Part shown: positions 31,566-42,332 of the stretch, one piece after another | Layout: every line of letters starts with the position of its first letter | How positions within the stretch are numbered: position 1 is the first letter of the stretch | From: Muraenolepis orangiensis | Taxonomy: Eukaryota; Chordata; Actinopteri; Gadiformes; Muraenolepididae | Length of the DNA stretch: 64,000 nt | Assembly: GCA_027704905.1 (NCBI GenBank) | Contig: CM051005.1 | Span: 8,973,214 to 9,037,213 of the forward strand | Reading direction: 5' to 3' | The notes under the pieces: generated by a model | Told to the model about the DNA's origin: nothing | What the model saw: the letters and a program-made list of their open reading frames with translations, nothing else | The model's database searches: none | Position numbers and translations under genes: made by a program

Positions 31566-32702
31566 CACACCTGTCCTAGTTTGTGAGGTGTGCACCCAAG
31601 TAAAGTTGACTCAATCTAGAAACAGAGATAATGATACAAGAGCTAAAACAGCTACGGCGCTAGTACACACAGATTTAGAGGGACCAATAGACCCAGAGTC
31701 CAGAGACCTGTTTGCTCTGTCCCCTGTGTAAAAGTAAGAGTGACACAGTGCAGGCAACTGAAACAATTCTTGCTAACACAGCCCAATACGGGAAGATTAA
31801 AGGTGTCAGATCTGACAACAGCACCAAGTTTATGGGAAAGAGTTACCAGACACAAAATGGGATAAGACATGAAACCTCAGCACATTACTCTCCTGACCAA
31901 AATGGCCATGCAGATCGTAATTGGCGTACACTATTTGATATGGCTAGGTCTATGTTGATAGAGAGCGAGCTGTCAAAATGCAAAAGTTTGAATCTGTCTG
32001 TTATGCCTATAAGCAGGACAAGAGACAGCTGGACCCAAGGTGGGGAAAAATGAGTGTTTGTTGGGTACGACAAAAACAGTCCAGCTTACATAGTACCACA
32101 TAGTACCCCTCCCTGCAATAAACTACCCCTCCCTGCAATAAACACTACCCACCACAAACAATGTCTGAGGAAGGCACAAAAATTGTCAGACACCTCTCAC
32201 CATGGACTGTTTGCCCTCCTCCTCTTCGGGAGGCGCAATAGAAACCTTTCTATAGCGTTCCAAGTCAAGCAGGCTTAGGAACAGCTTCTTCCCCTCAGCT
32301 GTCATCTCCCTGAACTCTGCACCCCGATGACAGCCCCTCCCCACTCCCCCTCTCTGAACTCTGTACCACGATAACAGCCCCCCCCCCCCCCTCTGCTGCC
32401 CAACATACAAACTCTATTAATCTTTTGATACAACTACATACCCCTGCTCACTACCTGTTTATACTTGTATAATTACCTTGTATATATATATATATATACC
32501 TATAATTCGGCACATATCTCATACCTACTCTATAAGTCATTTTATTTTTTAGTATTAGCTTTTTTTGGAGACAGTTTTTACATATTTGACATATTATTCA
32601 ACAACTGTACATTATATATTACCATGCACTTTACTGCAACATTTGCACTCTGGTACATGTACTGTACTTGTGTTGTACACCGACACTGAATAAACACTGA
32701 AT
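31566..32702 (+). repeat. Passenger copia/LINE block (unit of copy E)
   Basis: Same block, distinguished by two compensating changes: one A fewer in the A tract near 32,178 and one C more (14) near 32,390. The overall period therefore stays at 4,071 bp. These are the clearest markers that this unit is a real separate copy. Confidence 0.78.
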
Positions 32703-33463
32703 GTCCTGCTGAGAACTGTAGTGGAAATTGCTTATGTTGTCCTTTGTATCTTTCTATCTATATTTTTGATATCTTAAATATATTACAATTTACGTTGCTT
32801 GATTGTTAATTCTTGTCATTTTAACTCAAACGTTCATCCTTTTCAACTGAAATTGGCTGGAGGGAACACCCTAAGCATGCAAGTCAAATATAATAAGTGA
32901 GCTTAATGCATCAAATAATATTATTAAGATTAAGATGAAAGGTAATTCAAATTGTAACCATTATCGTTTGAAACCGACAATTGTATTTTTCGGGCAAGCA
33001 CAGCATGAAAAGACCCGGGTGTCAAACCCTGTATTATACATAATTTAACCTTTGAACTGGTCTCTCAGCTGCGGTAATGAAAGGACCAAGCAGGTTTTAA
33101 ATAAGCTCTGATCACCAACCACCACCACCTTATGGTTCATGATGGCCATCTTAACAAATATGTTGCTCTGACCGGTTTGTAGGAGTTTGCAAGACTTTGT
33201 TGCTTGTTTATTTATTCCTCTTGTGTGTGTGTGTGTGTGTGGGGGGGGGGGGGAGTCTGTCTGTGTTTCCTTGTTCAAAATAACAAAACAACCCAGATTA
33301 TAAGGTCTACTTTATTTGACTTGATTTAACATTTGAATAAGAAAACATGGTTCTGACACGAAGCAAGCCTCATATCCTTAAGATACTGTACACGTTTAGG
33401 AGAAAAAGACCATTAATAAAGTTGCATGCATAACTAGCTCCACTCAAAAGTTTGATGTGTGAG
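32703..33463. repeat. P450 3' flank of copy E
   Basis: Noncoding, same as for copies C and D, including the GT/G tract near 33,223-33,254 and the polyadenylation signal on the minus strand near 33,311. Confidence 0.75.
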
Positions 33464-34999
33464 TTAAAATCGGAGTCTGTATCTGAAACGTATGTCTCTT
33501 GTGGGTTGCATGGTCCCAAAACCCCATCGCTTGACATCAATGTCAGGTATCTCTTCATTAGGATTCTTAAGCTCAAAGTCAAAATATAATATCATGAGGA
33601 ACACAAACTGCTTCAGCTCATTCGTAGCAAAGAAACGGCCAGGGCACATACTGACACCAGCTCCCCAGGGCATTGTGTAGTACTTCAACTTCTTTCCCTC
33701 TTTGTAAAAATCGGTCTTCTTGCTGCCATCTGGGTTGAGAAAGCGGTCGTATTTGAAAGAAAGTGGATCAGGGTGGATTTCGGAATCGGTTTGAACGGCG
33801 GCATAAGGGAACATCGAAACTCGGTCTCCTCGTCGAATCTGGTACGCATTACCATCTGCCATTTTGAGGTTAAGGTTTTGCATCACACTTCGGGTGAGAA
33901 TGGGCGCAGCGGTCAGTCGCAGGGTCTCTTCCACAGCACTGTCTAGGACTGGCGTTTTCTGCAGCATGTCACGGGTCAGATCAATTAGGGGGCCACCGGG
34001 CCTCACTTCCTGCCCAGATTCCTTCAAAACCCTTTCCACATCCCCCCTAACAGCGGCCATGGCCTCTGGATGCTTCATGAGGTACAGGAGGAGCCAAAAG
34101 GCAGCAGGCCCTGTGTTTCCCTGAGACGCCCACAGTATTAGAAACATGAATCGTTCTTGCATGGATTCCTTCATTCCTTGTTCCTCTCTGAACTGCTGCA
34201 GTTCATGTATCCAGCCGCTGGGATTGTCCTTACTCTTGAACACCTGTACTGACAGGGTTTTCCAGAACAGCCTCAGCAGCTTCTTAACCTCAACTGTCTC
34301 TCTGGGTGCCAGGGCGCCACAGGCCAAGCTGGGGAAGTATTGATCATATTTCCGAAATGCTGTAAACAGTTCATCAGATTGTACTCTGTCCATCTCACTG
34401 GATTTCTCAGGGCTCCCAGACTCCCTTGACGACACATTTCCAAACAGTGATAGGTACCCTGCCCTGAAGACAATATTGTAACTATAGATGAAAAGTCCAT
34501 CCTCAATCCAGTCTTTTTGGTCTCCACTTTTGCCCACACTGTGGAGCATGAGATTCTGCAAATTGGTCATCATACTTTCTGTCAATAATACTAGTCCATC
34601 ACCCATCAGATACTTGTTGTTGGCATAATGTAAATTTGTGCTTTCCTTTTCCAATGGCTTGTAACCAAATACTCTGAACACCAGATGCTTCGCAAAATCC
34701 TTGAAGTCCAGTTTTGTGCGGGCCTCCTTGACAACCGCACCAAAAGATGAAGGATCCATAAGAAATGTGAAGTAATAACCGCCGAGTTGTACTGTGAATA
34801 TGTCCCCATGTTTTTGCTTCATCCTCTCTAAGAACTTTGCGGTGTCCCTGCGAAACTCGAACACGTGGCCAAACCAGGGAATGGGACCCTTATCCAAAGG
34901 GGGTTCTCCTGGCCGTTGCTTTCTGAATGCTCCTAAAAGGTAAAGGCATCCAAATAGAGAGGCAAGAACAGCCAGCAGAAATGGCACCAGTAAATCCAT
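33464..34999 (-). CDS. cyp8b1: Cyp8b1-like sterol 12-alpha-hydroxylase (copy E)
   Basis: The translation is again identical to copies C and D across 511 aa. The intact signal anchor, I-helix, ExxR and heme loop predict a functional ER enzyme. Its 5' flank carries a substitution not seen in C and D (T to A near 35,199). The unit to its right is about 16 bp shorter (4,055 bp to the start of copy F), which marks the boundary between the homogeneous part of the array and the divergent copy F. Confidence 0.92.
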   Translation of the reverse strand: MDLLVPFLLAVLASLFGCLYLLGAFRKQRPGEPPLDKGPIPWFGHVFEFRRDTAKFLERMKQKHGDIFTVQLGGYYFTFLMDPSSFGAVVKEARTKLDFKDFAKHLVFRVFGYKPLEKESTNLHYANNKYLMGDGLVLLTESMMTNLQNLMLHSVGKSGDQKDWIEDGLFIYSYNIVFRAGYLSLFGNVSSRESGSPEKSSEMDRVQSDELFTAFRKYDQYFPSLACGALAPRETVEVKKLLRLFWKTLSVQVFKSKDNPSGWIHELQQFREEQGMKESMQERFMFLILWASQGNTGPAAFWLLLYLMKHPEAMAAVRGDVERVLKESGQEVRPGGPLIDLTRDMLQKTPVLDSAVEETLRLTAAPILTRSVMQNLNLKMADGNAYQIRRGDRVSMFPYAAVQTDSEIHPDPLSFKYDRFLNPDGSKKTDFYKEGKKLKYYTMPWGAGVSMCPGRFFATNELKQFVFLMILYFDFELKNPNEEIPDIDVKRWGFGTMQPTRDIRFRYRLRF

Positions 35000-35636
35000 T
35001 GCTCTCTATCCCTGCTGCAGTGCAAAGCACAAATGACCCAGAGCTACGATTCCTCCGTGGACTGTGGTAGGTGGTCTTTATGCCCCTCCTCTTGCTTTAG
35101 GCCTTGGGAGGTGTTCTCCAGGCAACAGCCTCTTTTGTGTGTTAATCAGGTTAATAATTGCTGTGATTTTTCATTGGCTTGTAACCAAATACTCTGACAT
35201 TAAGACCACTGACATCTCTCTCACTTTAAGATGAATTTAAGATGTATTCTCATTTTTTAGTGCATTGTTTTTACTCGAAATAAACAAACATCAATAATTT
35301 TTACTTCTACACAATAGCCTATAGCAATGTTTTTCATCACGTCACAGCCAACCTTAAAACGGCACATACATGAAAATTAAGTCAATGTTTGTAAACACGA
35401 AGCTTTATTTTCTCTGTATAATATTACTGTTTATTATGCAATAGACTCAATAATACTTGAGTGATGGACTTGACCAATGAGATCAGTTGAAGTGAACACC
35501 TGTCTGTTTATATCTTGTGGGCGTGTCAATAAAAAAGGACCGCTCCGTTCGAGAATGGATTCCAGTTGAACAACAGTGAGCTTTTTGTCTGATTTCCACA
35601 GATTACAGGATTTTGTTGAGGCAAGGGTAAAACAAA
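35000..35636. promoter_or_regulatory. 5' flank and putative promoter of copy E
   Basis: CATAAAG (minus; 35,076-35,082) and CCAAGGCCT are in the same positions as in copies C and D. The rest is noncoding, with one unit-specific base change near 35,199. Confidence 0.45.
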
Positions 35637-36765
35637 CACACCTGTCCTAGTTTGTGAGGTGTGCACCCAAGTAAAGTTGACTCAATCTGGAAACAGAGAT
35701 AATGATACAAGAGCTAAAACAGCTACGGCGCTAGTACACACAGATTTAGAGGGACCAATAGACCCAGAGTCCAGAGACCTGTTTGCTCTGTCCCCTGTGT
35801 AAAAGTAAGAGTGACACAGTGCAGGCAACTGAAACAATTCTTGCTAACACAGCCCAATACGGGAAGATTAAAGGTGTCAGATATGACAACAGCACCAAGT
35901 TTATGGGAAAGAGTTACCAGACACAAAATGGGATAAGACATGAAACCTCAGCACATTACTCTCCTGACCAAAATGGCCATGCAGATCGTAATTGGCGTAC
36001 ACTATTTGATATGGCTAGGTCTATGTTGATAGAGAGCGAGCTGTCAAAATGCAAAAGTTTGAATCTGTCTGTTATGCCTATAAGCAGGACAAGAGACAGC
36101 TGGACCCAAGGTGGGGAAAAAGGAGTGTTTGTTGGGTACGACAGTACCCAAAACAGTCCAGCTTACATAGTACCACATAGTACCCCTCCCTGCAATAAAC
36201 TACCCCTCCCTGCAATAAACACTACCCACCACAAACAATGTCTGAGGTGAGACACCTCTCACCATGGACTGTTTGCCCTCCTCCTCTCCGGGAGGCGCAA
36301 TAGAAACCTTTCTATAGCGTTCCAAGTCAAGCAGGCTTAGGAAAAGCTTCTTCCCCTCAGCTGTCATCTCCCTGAACTCTGCACCCCGATGACAGCCCCT
36401 CCCCACTCCCCCTCTCTGAACTCTGTACCACGATAACAGCCCCCCCCCCCCCCCCCTCTGCTGCCCAACATACAAACTCTATTAATCTTTTGATACAACT
36501 ACATACCCCTGCTCACTACCTGTTTATACTTGTATAATTACCTTGTATATATATATATATACCTATAATTCGGCACATATCTCATACCTACTCTATAAGT
36601 CATTTTATTTTTTAGTATTAGTTTTTTTTGGAGACTGTTTTTACATATTTGACATATTATTCAACAACTGTACATTATATATTACCATGCACTTTACTGC
36701 AACATTTGCACTCTGGTACATGTACTGTACTTGTGTTGTACACCGACACTGAATAAACACTGAAT
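35637..36765 (+). repeat. Passenger copia/LINE block (unit of copy F)
   Basis: The variant resembles the block at 16,253-17,299: here the copia frame continues through G-V-F-V-G-Y-D-S-T-Q, with AGTACCCA present, where blocks C-E have a stop. The C tract is 17 long. This pairs the outermost units and separates them from the homogeneous centre. Confidence 0.75.
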
Positions 36766-37518
36766 GTCCTGCTGAGAACTGTAGTGGAAATTGCTTATGT
36801 TGTCCTTTGTATCTTTCTATCTATATTTTTGATATCTTAAATATATTACTATTTACGTTGCTTGATTGTTAATTCTTGTCATTTTAATTCAAACGTTCAT
36901 CCTTTTCAACTGAAATTGGCTGGAGGGAACACCCTAAGCATGCAAGTCAAATATAATAAGTGAGCTTAATGCATCAAATAATATTATTAAGATTAAGATG
37001 AAAGGTAATTCAAATTGTAACCATTATCGTTTGAAACCGACAATTGTATTTTTCGGGCAAGCACAGCATGAAAAGACCCGGGTGTCAAACCCTGTAATAT
37101 ACATAATTTAACCTTTGAACTGGTCTCTCAGCTGCGGTAATGAAAGGACCAAGCAGGTTTTAAATAAGCTCTGATCACCAACCACCACCACCTTATGGTT
37201 CATGATGGCCATCTTAACAAATATGGTGCTCTGACCGGTTTGTAGGAGTTTGCAAGACTTGTTTATTTATTCCTCTTGTGTGTGTGTGTGGGGGGGGGGG
37301 GGGGAGTCTGTCTGTCTGTGTTTCCTTGTTCAAAATAACAAAACAACCCAGATTATAAGGTCTACTTTATTTGACTTGATTTAACATTTGAATAAGAAAA
37401 CATGGTTCTGACACGAAGCAAGCCTCATATCCTTAGGATACTGTACACGTTTAGGAGAAAAAGACCATTAATAAATTTGCATGCATAACTAGCTCCACTC
37501 AAAAGTTTGATGTGTGAG
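36766..37518. repeat. P450 3' flank of copy F
   Basis: Noncoding, slightly diverged from the other units, with a short deletion in the stretch before the GT/G tract (near 37,258) and a shorter GT tract at 37,278-37,304. Confidence 0.75.
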
Positions 37519-39054
37519 TTAAAATCGGAGTCTGTATCTGAAACGTATGTCTCTTGTGGGTTGCATGGCCCCAAAACCCCATCGCTTGACATCAATGTCA
37601 GGTATCTCTTCATTAGGATTCTTAAGCTCAAAGTCAAAATATAATATCATGAGGAACACAAACTGCTTCAGCTCATTCGTGGCAAAGAAACGGCCAGGGC
37701 ACATACTGACACCAGCTCCCCAGGGCATTGTGTAGTACTTCAACTTCTTTCCCTCTTTGTAAAAATCGGTCTTCTTGCTGCCATCTGGGTTGAGAAAGCG
37801 GTCGTATTTGAAAGAAAGTGGATCAGGGTGGATTTTGGAATCGGTTTGAACGGCGGCATAAGGGAACATCGAAACTCGGTCTCCTTGTCGAATCTGGTAC
37901 GCATTACCATCTGCCATTTTGAGGTTAAGGTTTTGCATCACACTTCGGGTGAGAATGGGCGCAGCGGTCAGTCGCAGGGTCTCTTCCACAGCACTGTCTA
38001 GGACTGGCGTTTTCTGCAGCATGTCACGGGTCAGATCAATGAGGGGGCCACCGGGCCTCACTTCCTGCCCAGATTCCTTCAAAACCCTGTCCACATCCCC
38101 CCTAACAGCGGCCATGGCCTCTGGATGCTTCATGAGGTACAGGAGGAGCCAAAAGGCAGCAGGCCCTGTGTTTCCCTGAGACGCCCACAGTATTAGAAAC
38201 ATGAATCGTTCTTGCATGGATTCCTTCATTCCTTGTTCCTCTCTGAACTGCTGCAGTTCATGTATCCAGCCGCTGGGATTGTCCTTACTCTTGAACACCT
38301 GTACTGACAGGGTTTTCCAGAACAGCCTCAGCAGCTTCTTAACCTCAACTGTCTCTCTTGGTGCCAGGACGCCATAGGCCAGGTTGGGGAAGAATTGATC
38401 ATATTTCCGAAACGCTGTAAACAGTTCATCAGATTGTATTCTGTCCATCTCACTGGATTTCTCAGGGCTCCCAGACTCCCTTGACGACACATTTCCAAAC
38501 AGTGATAGGTACCCTGCCCTGAAGACAATATTGTAACTATAGATGAAAAGTCCATCCTCAATCCAGTCTTTTTGGTCTCCACTTTTGCCCACACTGTGGA
38601 GCATGAGATTCTGCAAATTTTTCATCATACTTTCTGTCAATAGTACTAGTCCATCTCCCATCAGATGCATGCTGTTAGACTTGTGTGAATATTTGTTTTC
38701 ATTTTCCATTGGCTTGTAACCAAATACTCTGAACACCAGATGCTTCGCAAAATCATTGAAGTCCAGTTTTGTGCGGGCCTCCTTGACAACCGCACCAAAA
38801 GATGCAGGATCCATAAGAAATGTGAAGTAATTACCGCCGAGTTGTACTGTGAATATGTCCCCATGTTTTTGCTTCATCCTCTCTAAGAACTTTGCTGTGT
38901 CCCTGCGAAACTCGAACACGTGGCCAAACCAGGGAATGGGACCCTTATCCAAAGGGGGTTCTCCTGGCCGTTGCTTTCTGAATGTTCCTAAAAGGTAAAG
39001 GCATCCAAATAGAGAGGCTAGAACAGCCAGAAGAATTGGCACCAGTAAATCCAT
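37519..39054 (-). CDS. cyp8b1: Cyp8b1-like sterol 12-alpha-hydroxylase, divergent copy F
   Basis: 511 aa, single exon, with all P450 signature residues (C452, E358/R361, G-N-T). Compared with copies C-E the changes are not spread evenly: residues 116-131 differ at most positions (M-E-N-E-N-K-Y-S-H against L-E-K-E-S-T-N-L-H), while residues 230-511 have only a few changes (E322D, R390Q, E407K, T496A). The cluster falls in the B-C loop region, which in P450s forms substrate-recognition site 1. It lies at the single-copy edge of the array next to Higd1a and has a different promoter, so it may be the ancestral locus. A different substrate preference is inference only. Confidence 0.93.
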   Translation of the reverse strand: MDLLVPILLAVLASLFGCLYLLGTFRKQRPGEPPLDKGPIPWFGHVFEFRRDTAKFLERMKQKHGDIFTVQLGGNYFTFLMDPASFGAVVKEARTKLDFNDFAKHLVFRVFGYKPMENENKYSHKSNSMHLMGDGLVLLTESMMKNLQNLMLHSVGKSGDQKDWIEDGLFIYSYNIVFRAGYLSLFGNVSSRESGSPEKSSEMDRIQSDELFTAFRKYDQFFPNLAYGVLAPRETVEVKKLLRLFWKTLSVQVFKSKDNPSGWIHELQQFREEQGMKESMQERFMFLILWASQGNTGPAAFWLLLYLMKHPEAMAAVRGDVDRVLKESGQEVRPGGPLIDLTRDMLQKTPVLDSAVEETLRLTAAPILTRSVMQNLNLKMADGNAYQIRQGDRVSMFPYAAVQTDSKIHPDPLSFKYDRFLNPDGSKKTDFYKEGKKLKYYTMPWGAGVSMCPGRFFATNELKQFVFLMILYFDFELKNPNEEIPDIDVKRWGFGAMQPTRDIRFRYRLRF

Positions 39055-39200
39055 TGCTCTCTATCCCTGCTGCAGTGCAATGAACAAATGAGACAGAGTT
39101 CAAATTCCTCGATGACAGATTAACATTTTATATGCTCCTCCTCCTGGAAGTGTTCTCCAGGAGGTAATAGGGAGAAAGTATTCCAATGTACTTGGCCAAT
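39055..39200 (-). promoter_or_regulatory. Promoter of copy F with a canonical TATA box
   Basis: On the minus strand TATAAAA (plus TTTTATA, 39,126-39,132) lies about 75 bp before the ATG. The array copies have CATAAAG at the matching place. Similarity to the array flanks ends within about 40 bp upstream of the ATG, so this copy is controlled by different upstream DNA. Confidence 0.55.
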
Positions 39201-40074
39201 CAAAATATCTTGTATCTTGTATTCATGCTTTTTTTTGGTGTACTGGTGTTTTTTTGCTACATCCACAAACATTAATAATTATTACTTCTACACAATAGCC
39301 TAACATTTCTCAAAATAATAAAACCATGTATTATGCAATATGTTATAATGTAGCAATGTGGCAATAGGCTCAGGGCTGGACTGGACATCTGGCATACCAG
39401 ACATTTTCCCAGTGGGCCGACGCCCCCTTGTGGCAGATTAATATGTATTATGTTTATAAGAATAAACGTGGATTGGAAATAATTAACTCAACAAATTGGT
39501 ATGTGTGTGTGTGTTGGGGGGGGGGGGGTGGGTTAGAGACCTGCTTTTGTTCTGTATCCACACAACATGTCTGACAACATTTCTGACAGGTTGTGTTTAT
39601 GCAGGCATGAACACTTAAGGAAAGTAGGAGAAAATATATGTGGTGTTTGATATGTTCTGGAAAGAACATTGCCCTGGGACACAATGTAGTGCAGTGGAGA
39701 AAGCTGTAAAGTAATTCAGACAGCAAAACTGCCTTCATAACATTCATCGTGGAAACAACTAAAACAATTGAAATGTTGTTGAAGAGCTGAAATCTTCCCA
39801 TGAGGAGGCGGATACCCGTATGCTTCTACTAGAAAACCATGCCAGCCAGGGTGAGGATACAGATGTCATGATTTTTTTGCCTCGGACACTGTAAGAAGAA
39901 CTTCCCCCTGTATCAGAAATATGGGACTGAGAATCTGAACATACATCAGGTAAACAAAACTAAAGTAAAGTAAAAATGCAATTTATAAAATGCAATATAT
40001 CAGCACAGAAAAAGAGCAATATGTATATATAAATCAATGTAATAAAATATAAATTGTTATATGCTATACGCCCT
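39201..40074. repeat. Array boundary: dispersed repeat fragment and G tract
   Basis: About 39,375-39,495 is related to 3228-3345 (shared CTGGACTGG and a GGGC(C/T)GACGCC stretch), a common fish repeat. A GT then G tract lies at 39,501-39,528. Otherwise nothing is recognised; the minus-strand frame at 39,454-39,801 has no family resemblance. Confidence 0.5.
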
Positions 40075-40508
40075 TGTTCAGCAGCCTGATGGCCTGACTG
40101 TGGAAGATATCTCTAAGCCTTTTTTTTGTGCGGCACTTGAGGCCTGCCTGACGGTAACAGTGAGTACAGTTGGCTGGGGTGGGCATTGTCTTTCATGATG
40201 CGTTTGGCCTTGGCCACGCACCGCTGGTTGTTTATATCCAGGAGGGAGGGGAGCTCACCTCCAACGATATACTGGGCCGTCCGCACCACCCTTTGAAGCG
40301 CTCTGCGCTCGAGTGCGGTGCAGTTCCCGTACCAGGCGGTGATACACCCTGTAAGAACACTCTCCATGGTGCCGGTATAGAATGTTCTCAGGATGCGGGG
40401 GCCCATGCTGAATTTCCTCAGACGCCTGAGGAAATACAGGCGTTGTTGGGCCCTTTTCACCACGTGTGTGGTGTGCGTGGACCATGTGAGGTCCTCGGAG
40501 ATGTGCAC
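40075..40508 (-). pseudogene. LINE reverse-transcriptase C-terminal fragment (L2/Rex1 type)
   Basis: The minus-strand frame shows R-L-Y-F-L-R-R-L-R-K-F, then a C-I-T-A-W-Y-G segment, L-L-D-I-N-N-Q-R and finally H-P-S-Q-L-Y-S-L-L-P-S-G-R, the usual end region of L2-group ORF2. The upstream RT is missing and the last residues are shifted. Not functional. Confidence 0.72.
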
Positions 40509-40539
40509 ACCGAGGAACTTGAAGCTGCTGACCCCTCTC

Positions 40540-40796
40540 TATCAGTCTATTTTTACTGCCAATTTGCACTATACGTATTGTGTATTGTATATACCTACGT
40601 ATTACTGTAATAATACTGTAAATTGTGCAATTCATCTATCAATGTTTCTTGTTGGCGTGTCAATAAAGTAGGACCAGTCAGTTTGAATATATCATTTACA
40701 GTTTACAGTGGTTAAAATACAGGTAAAAAAACTGTCTACTAGGTAAAAAAAACAGTTCTAAAAGTACTTATAGAGTATGTATGAGATATGTGCATA

Positions 40797-40873
<77 letters not shown>

Positions 40874-40877
40874 AATA

Positions 40878-40925
<48 letters not shown>

Positions 40926-41580
40926 CATATATATATACATATATACAAGTATTCAACAGGTATGTGATCAGGGTAATGCAATTATGAAAAACAGGATACA
41001 TATATATAAATGTATATACAGCAGGTAGTGAGCAGGGATATGCAGTTATATCAGTCAGTCGAAGTAACAGTCGAAGATTAAAATATATACGGCAGGTACA
41101 GTAACAATGTAAAAAATGTACACACTATCATACAGGTATGTTATCAATAAATATTTAAACTATAGGTAGAGGTAGTTAGTTATGATTGCAGTGCAAGGCA
41201 GTCGAAGACATTGATGGTGATTATTCTTATTAGTATGCCACATTGTTACATCACACACCACACCCGTCTCAAACACGTTAAATGACCTAATCGACCCATT
41301 TACACATATTATTTGTAATACTATACTATACTTAATGGATACTACTTTAAACAAGAAACCATTATTGTTGTTGTCTGGGCAATATACAACAGGTAACGCT
41401 GAGTCACACTGAATCCCATTTAATACCTAGACTGTCTTTTAACCTGTACATTTAAACTGTAAATTATATTACCATGCACTTTACTGAAACATTTGCACTC
41501 TGGTTAGATGCTAAATTATTTTCGCTGTACTGTACAACGACAAATAAATTTGAGTCTAATCTAATCTAATCAAACATTTT
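40540..41580 (+). repeat. LINE UTR fragments around a long AT microsatellite
   Basis: 40,555-40,645 matches, in opposite orientation, the LINE UTR at 8900-8990. An (AT)n tract with interruptions runs from about 40,798 to 40,946. 41,440-41,578 is another LINE 3' end resembling 17,200-17,299 and closing with TCTAA repeats. No gene is present; the Tyr/Ile-rich frames are microsatellite translation. Confidence 0.65.
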
Positions 41581-41759
41581 TGCCGACGTCACACGTTACG
41601 TGCAACTGGTGACGTCAGTCAGAGGGCGGCTTGGCAGGGCAGTCACGTAACACCACTAACCACTTCCTGCCGGTGCTGCTGTGTGTTCCCCAGGAAGAAA
41701 CCCGTCGAAGATCACGCCGGCGCACTCTCTTTAGTTGGGACCAAACCAAGTATCACAAG
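41581..41759 (+). promoter_or_regulatory. higd1a: Higd1a promoter and noncoding first exon
   Basis: GC-rich stretch with a full CRE, TGACGTCA (41,610-41,617), and an ETS-type CACTTCCTGCC (from 41,661). A plausible noncoding first exon ends at a donor, CAAG|GTGACG, at 41,759. The next acceptor is just before the coding start at 42,333. The exon is inferred from the splice consensus only. Confidence 0.55.
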
Positions 41760-42332
41760 GTGACGATTTTAATGTTTTAACTTTTAGATATTCAAAAAGG
41801 ATTCTGCCTGTTCCACCTTCACACGCTATTCTGTATTGTGTCATATCTGTATCTTGTTTTAATATGTGTGACTTTCGTCGTCTCAACGATCACAACGATA
41901 GATATAGATAGATAGATAGATAGAGCTAAGTAACCTCTGGCTTTTTAAATGTCAAATGTTCAAAAAACTGATAAAGATGTGTGCCTAAAGCCTAAAGCTT
42001 TACATCAGCAATATGTTGAATAACTCTTATAAGACATGCTACGTTGCGTCATGTTGAGACATGGGCCAACCTACTGAACGTATAGCCTACTCCATTTCAC
42101 AGATTTGAGGAACTCATTGTGCTTTTCCTTTTGTTGATAGTGTGCCTGTTTGTTGTATGTCAGCCGGATTCCGTTATGTATTTGATAAAGGCAGAAGTAG
42201 TCTCCTCTTAAATTAGGGATCGAGGGGTTTGGGTTCAATGTTTAGCTAAACTCCTTTTTTAATGACATCAAATGTGCGCTATTAAAAATGATCCTAAAAT
42301 GTAAACTACTTTCCTCCAAGAAGGTACTCAAG

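Noticed and set aside
16316..36250. Regularly spaced repeats considered as a CRISPR-like array
   Set aside because: The repeats are 4-kb gene units in a vertebrate genome; no short direct repeats with unique spacers.
40739..41001. Tyr/Ile-rich frames on the minus strand
   Set aside because: Translation of an AT microsatellite.
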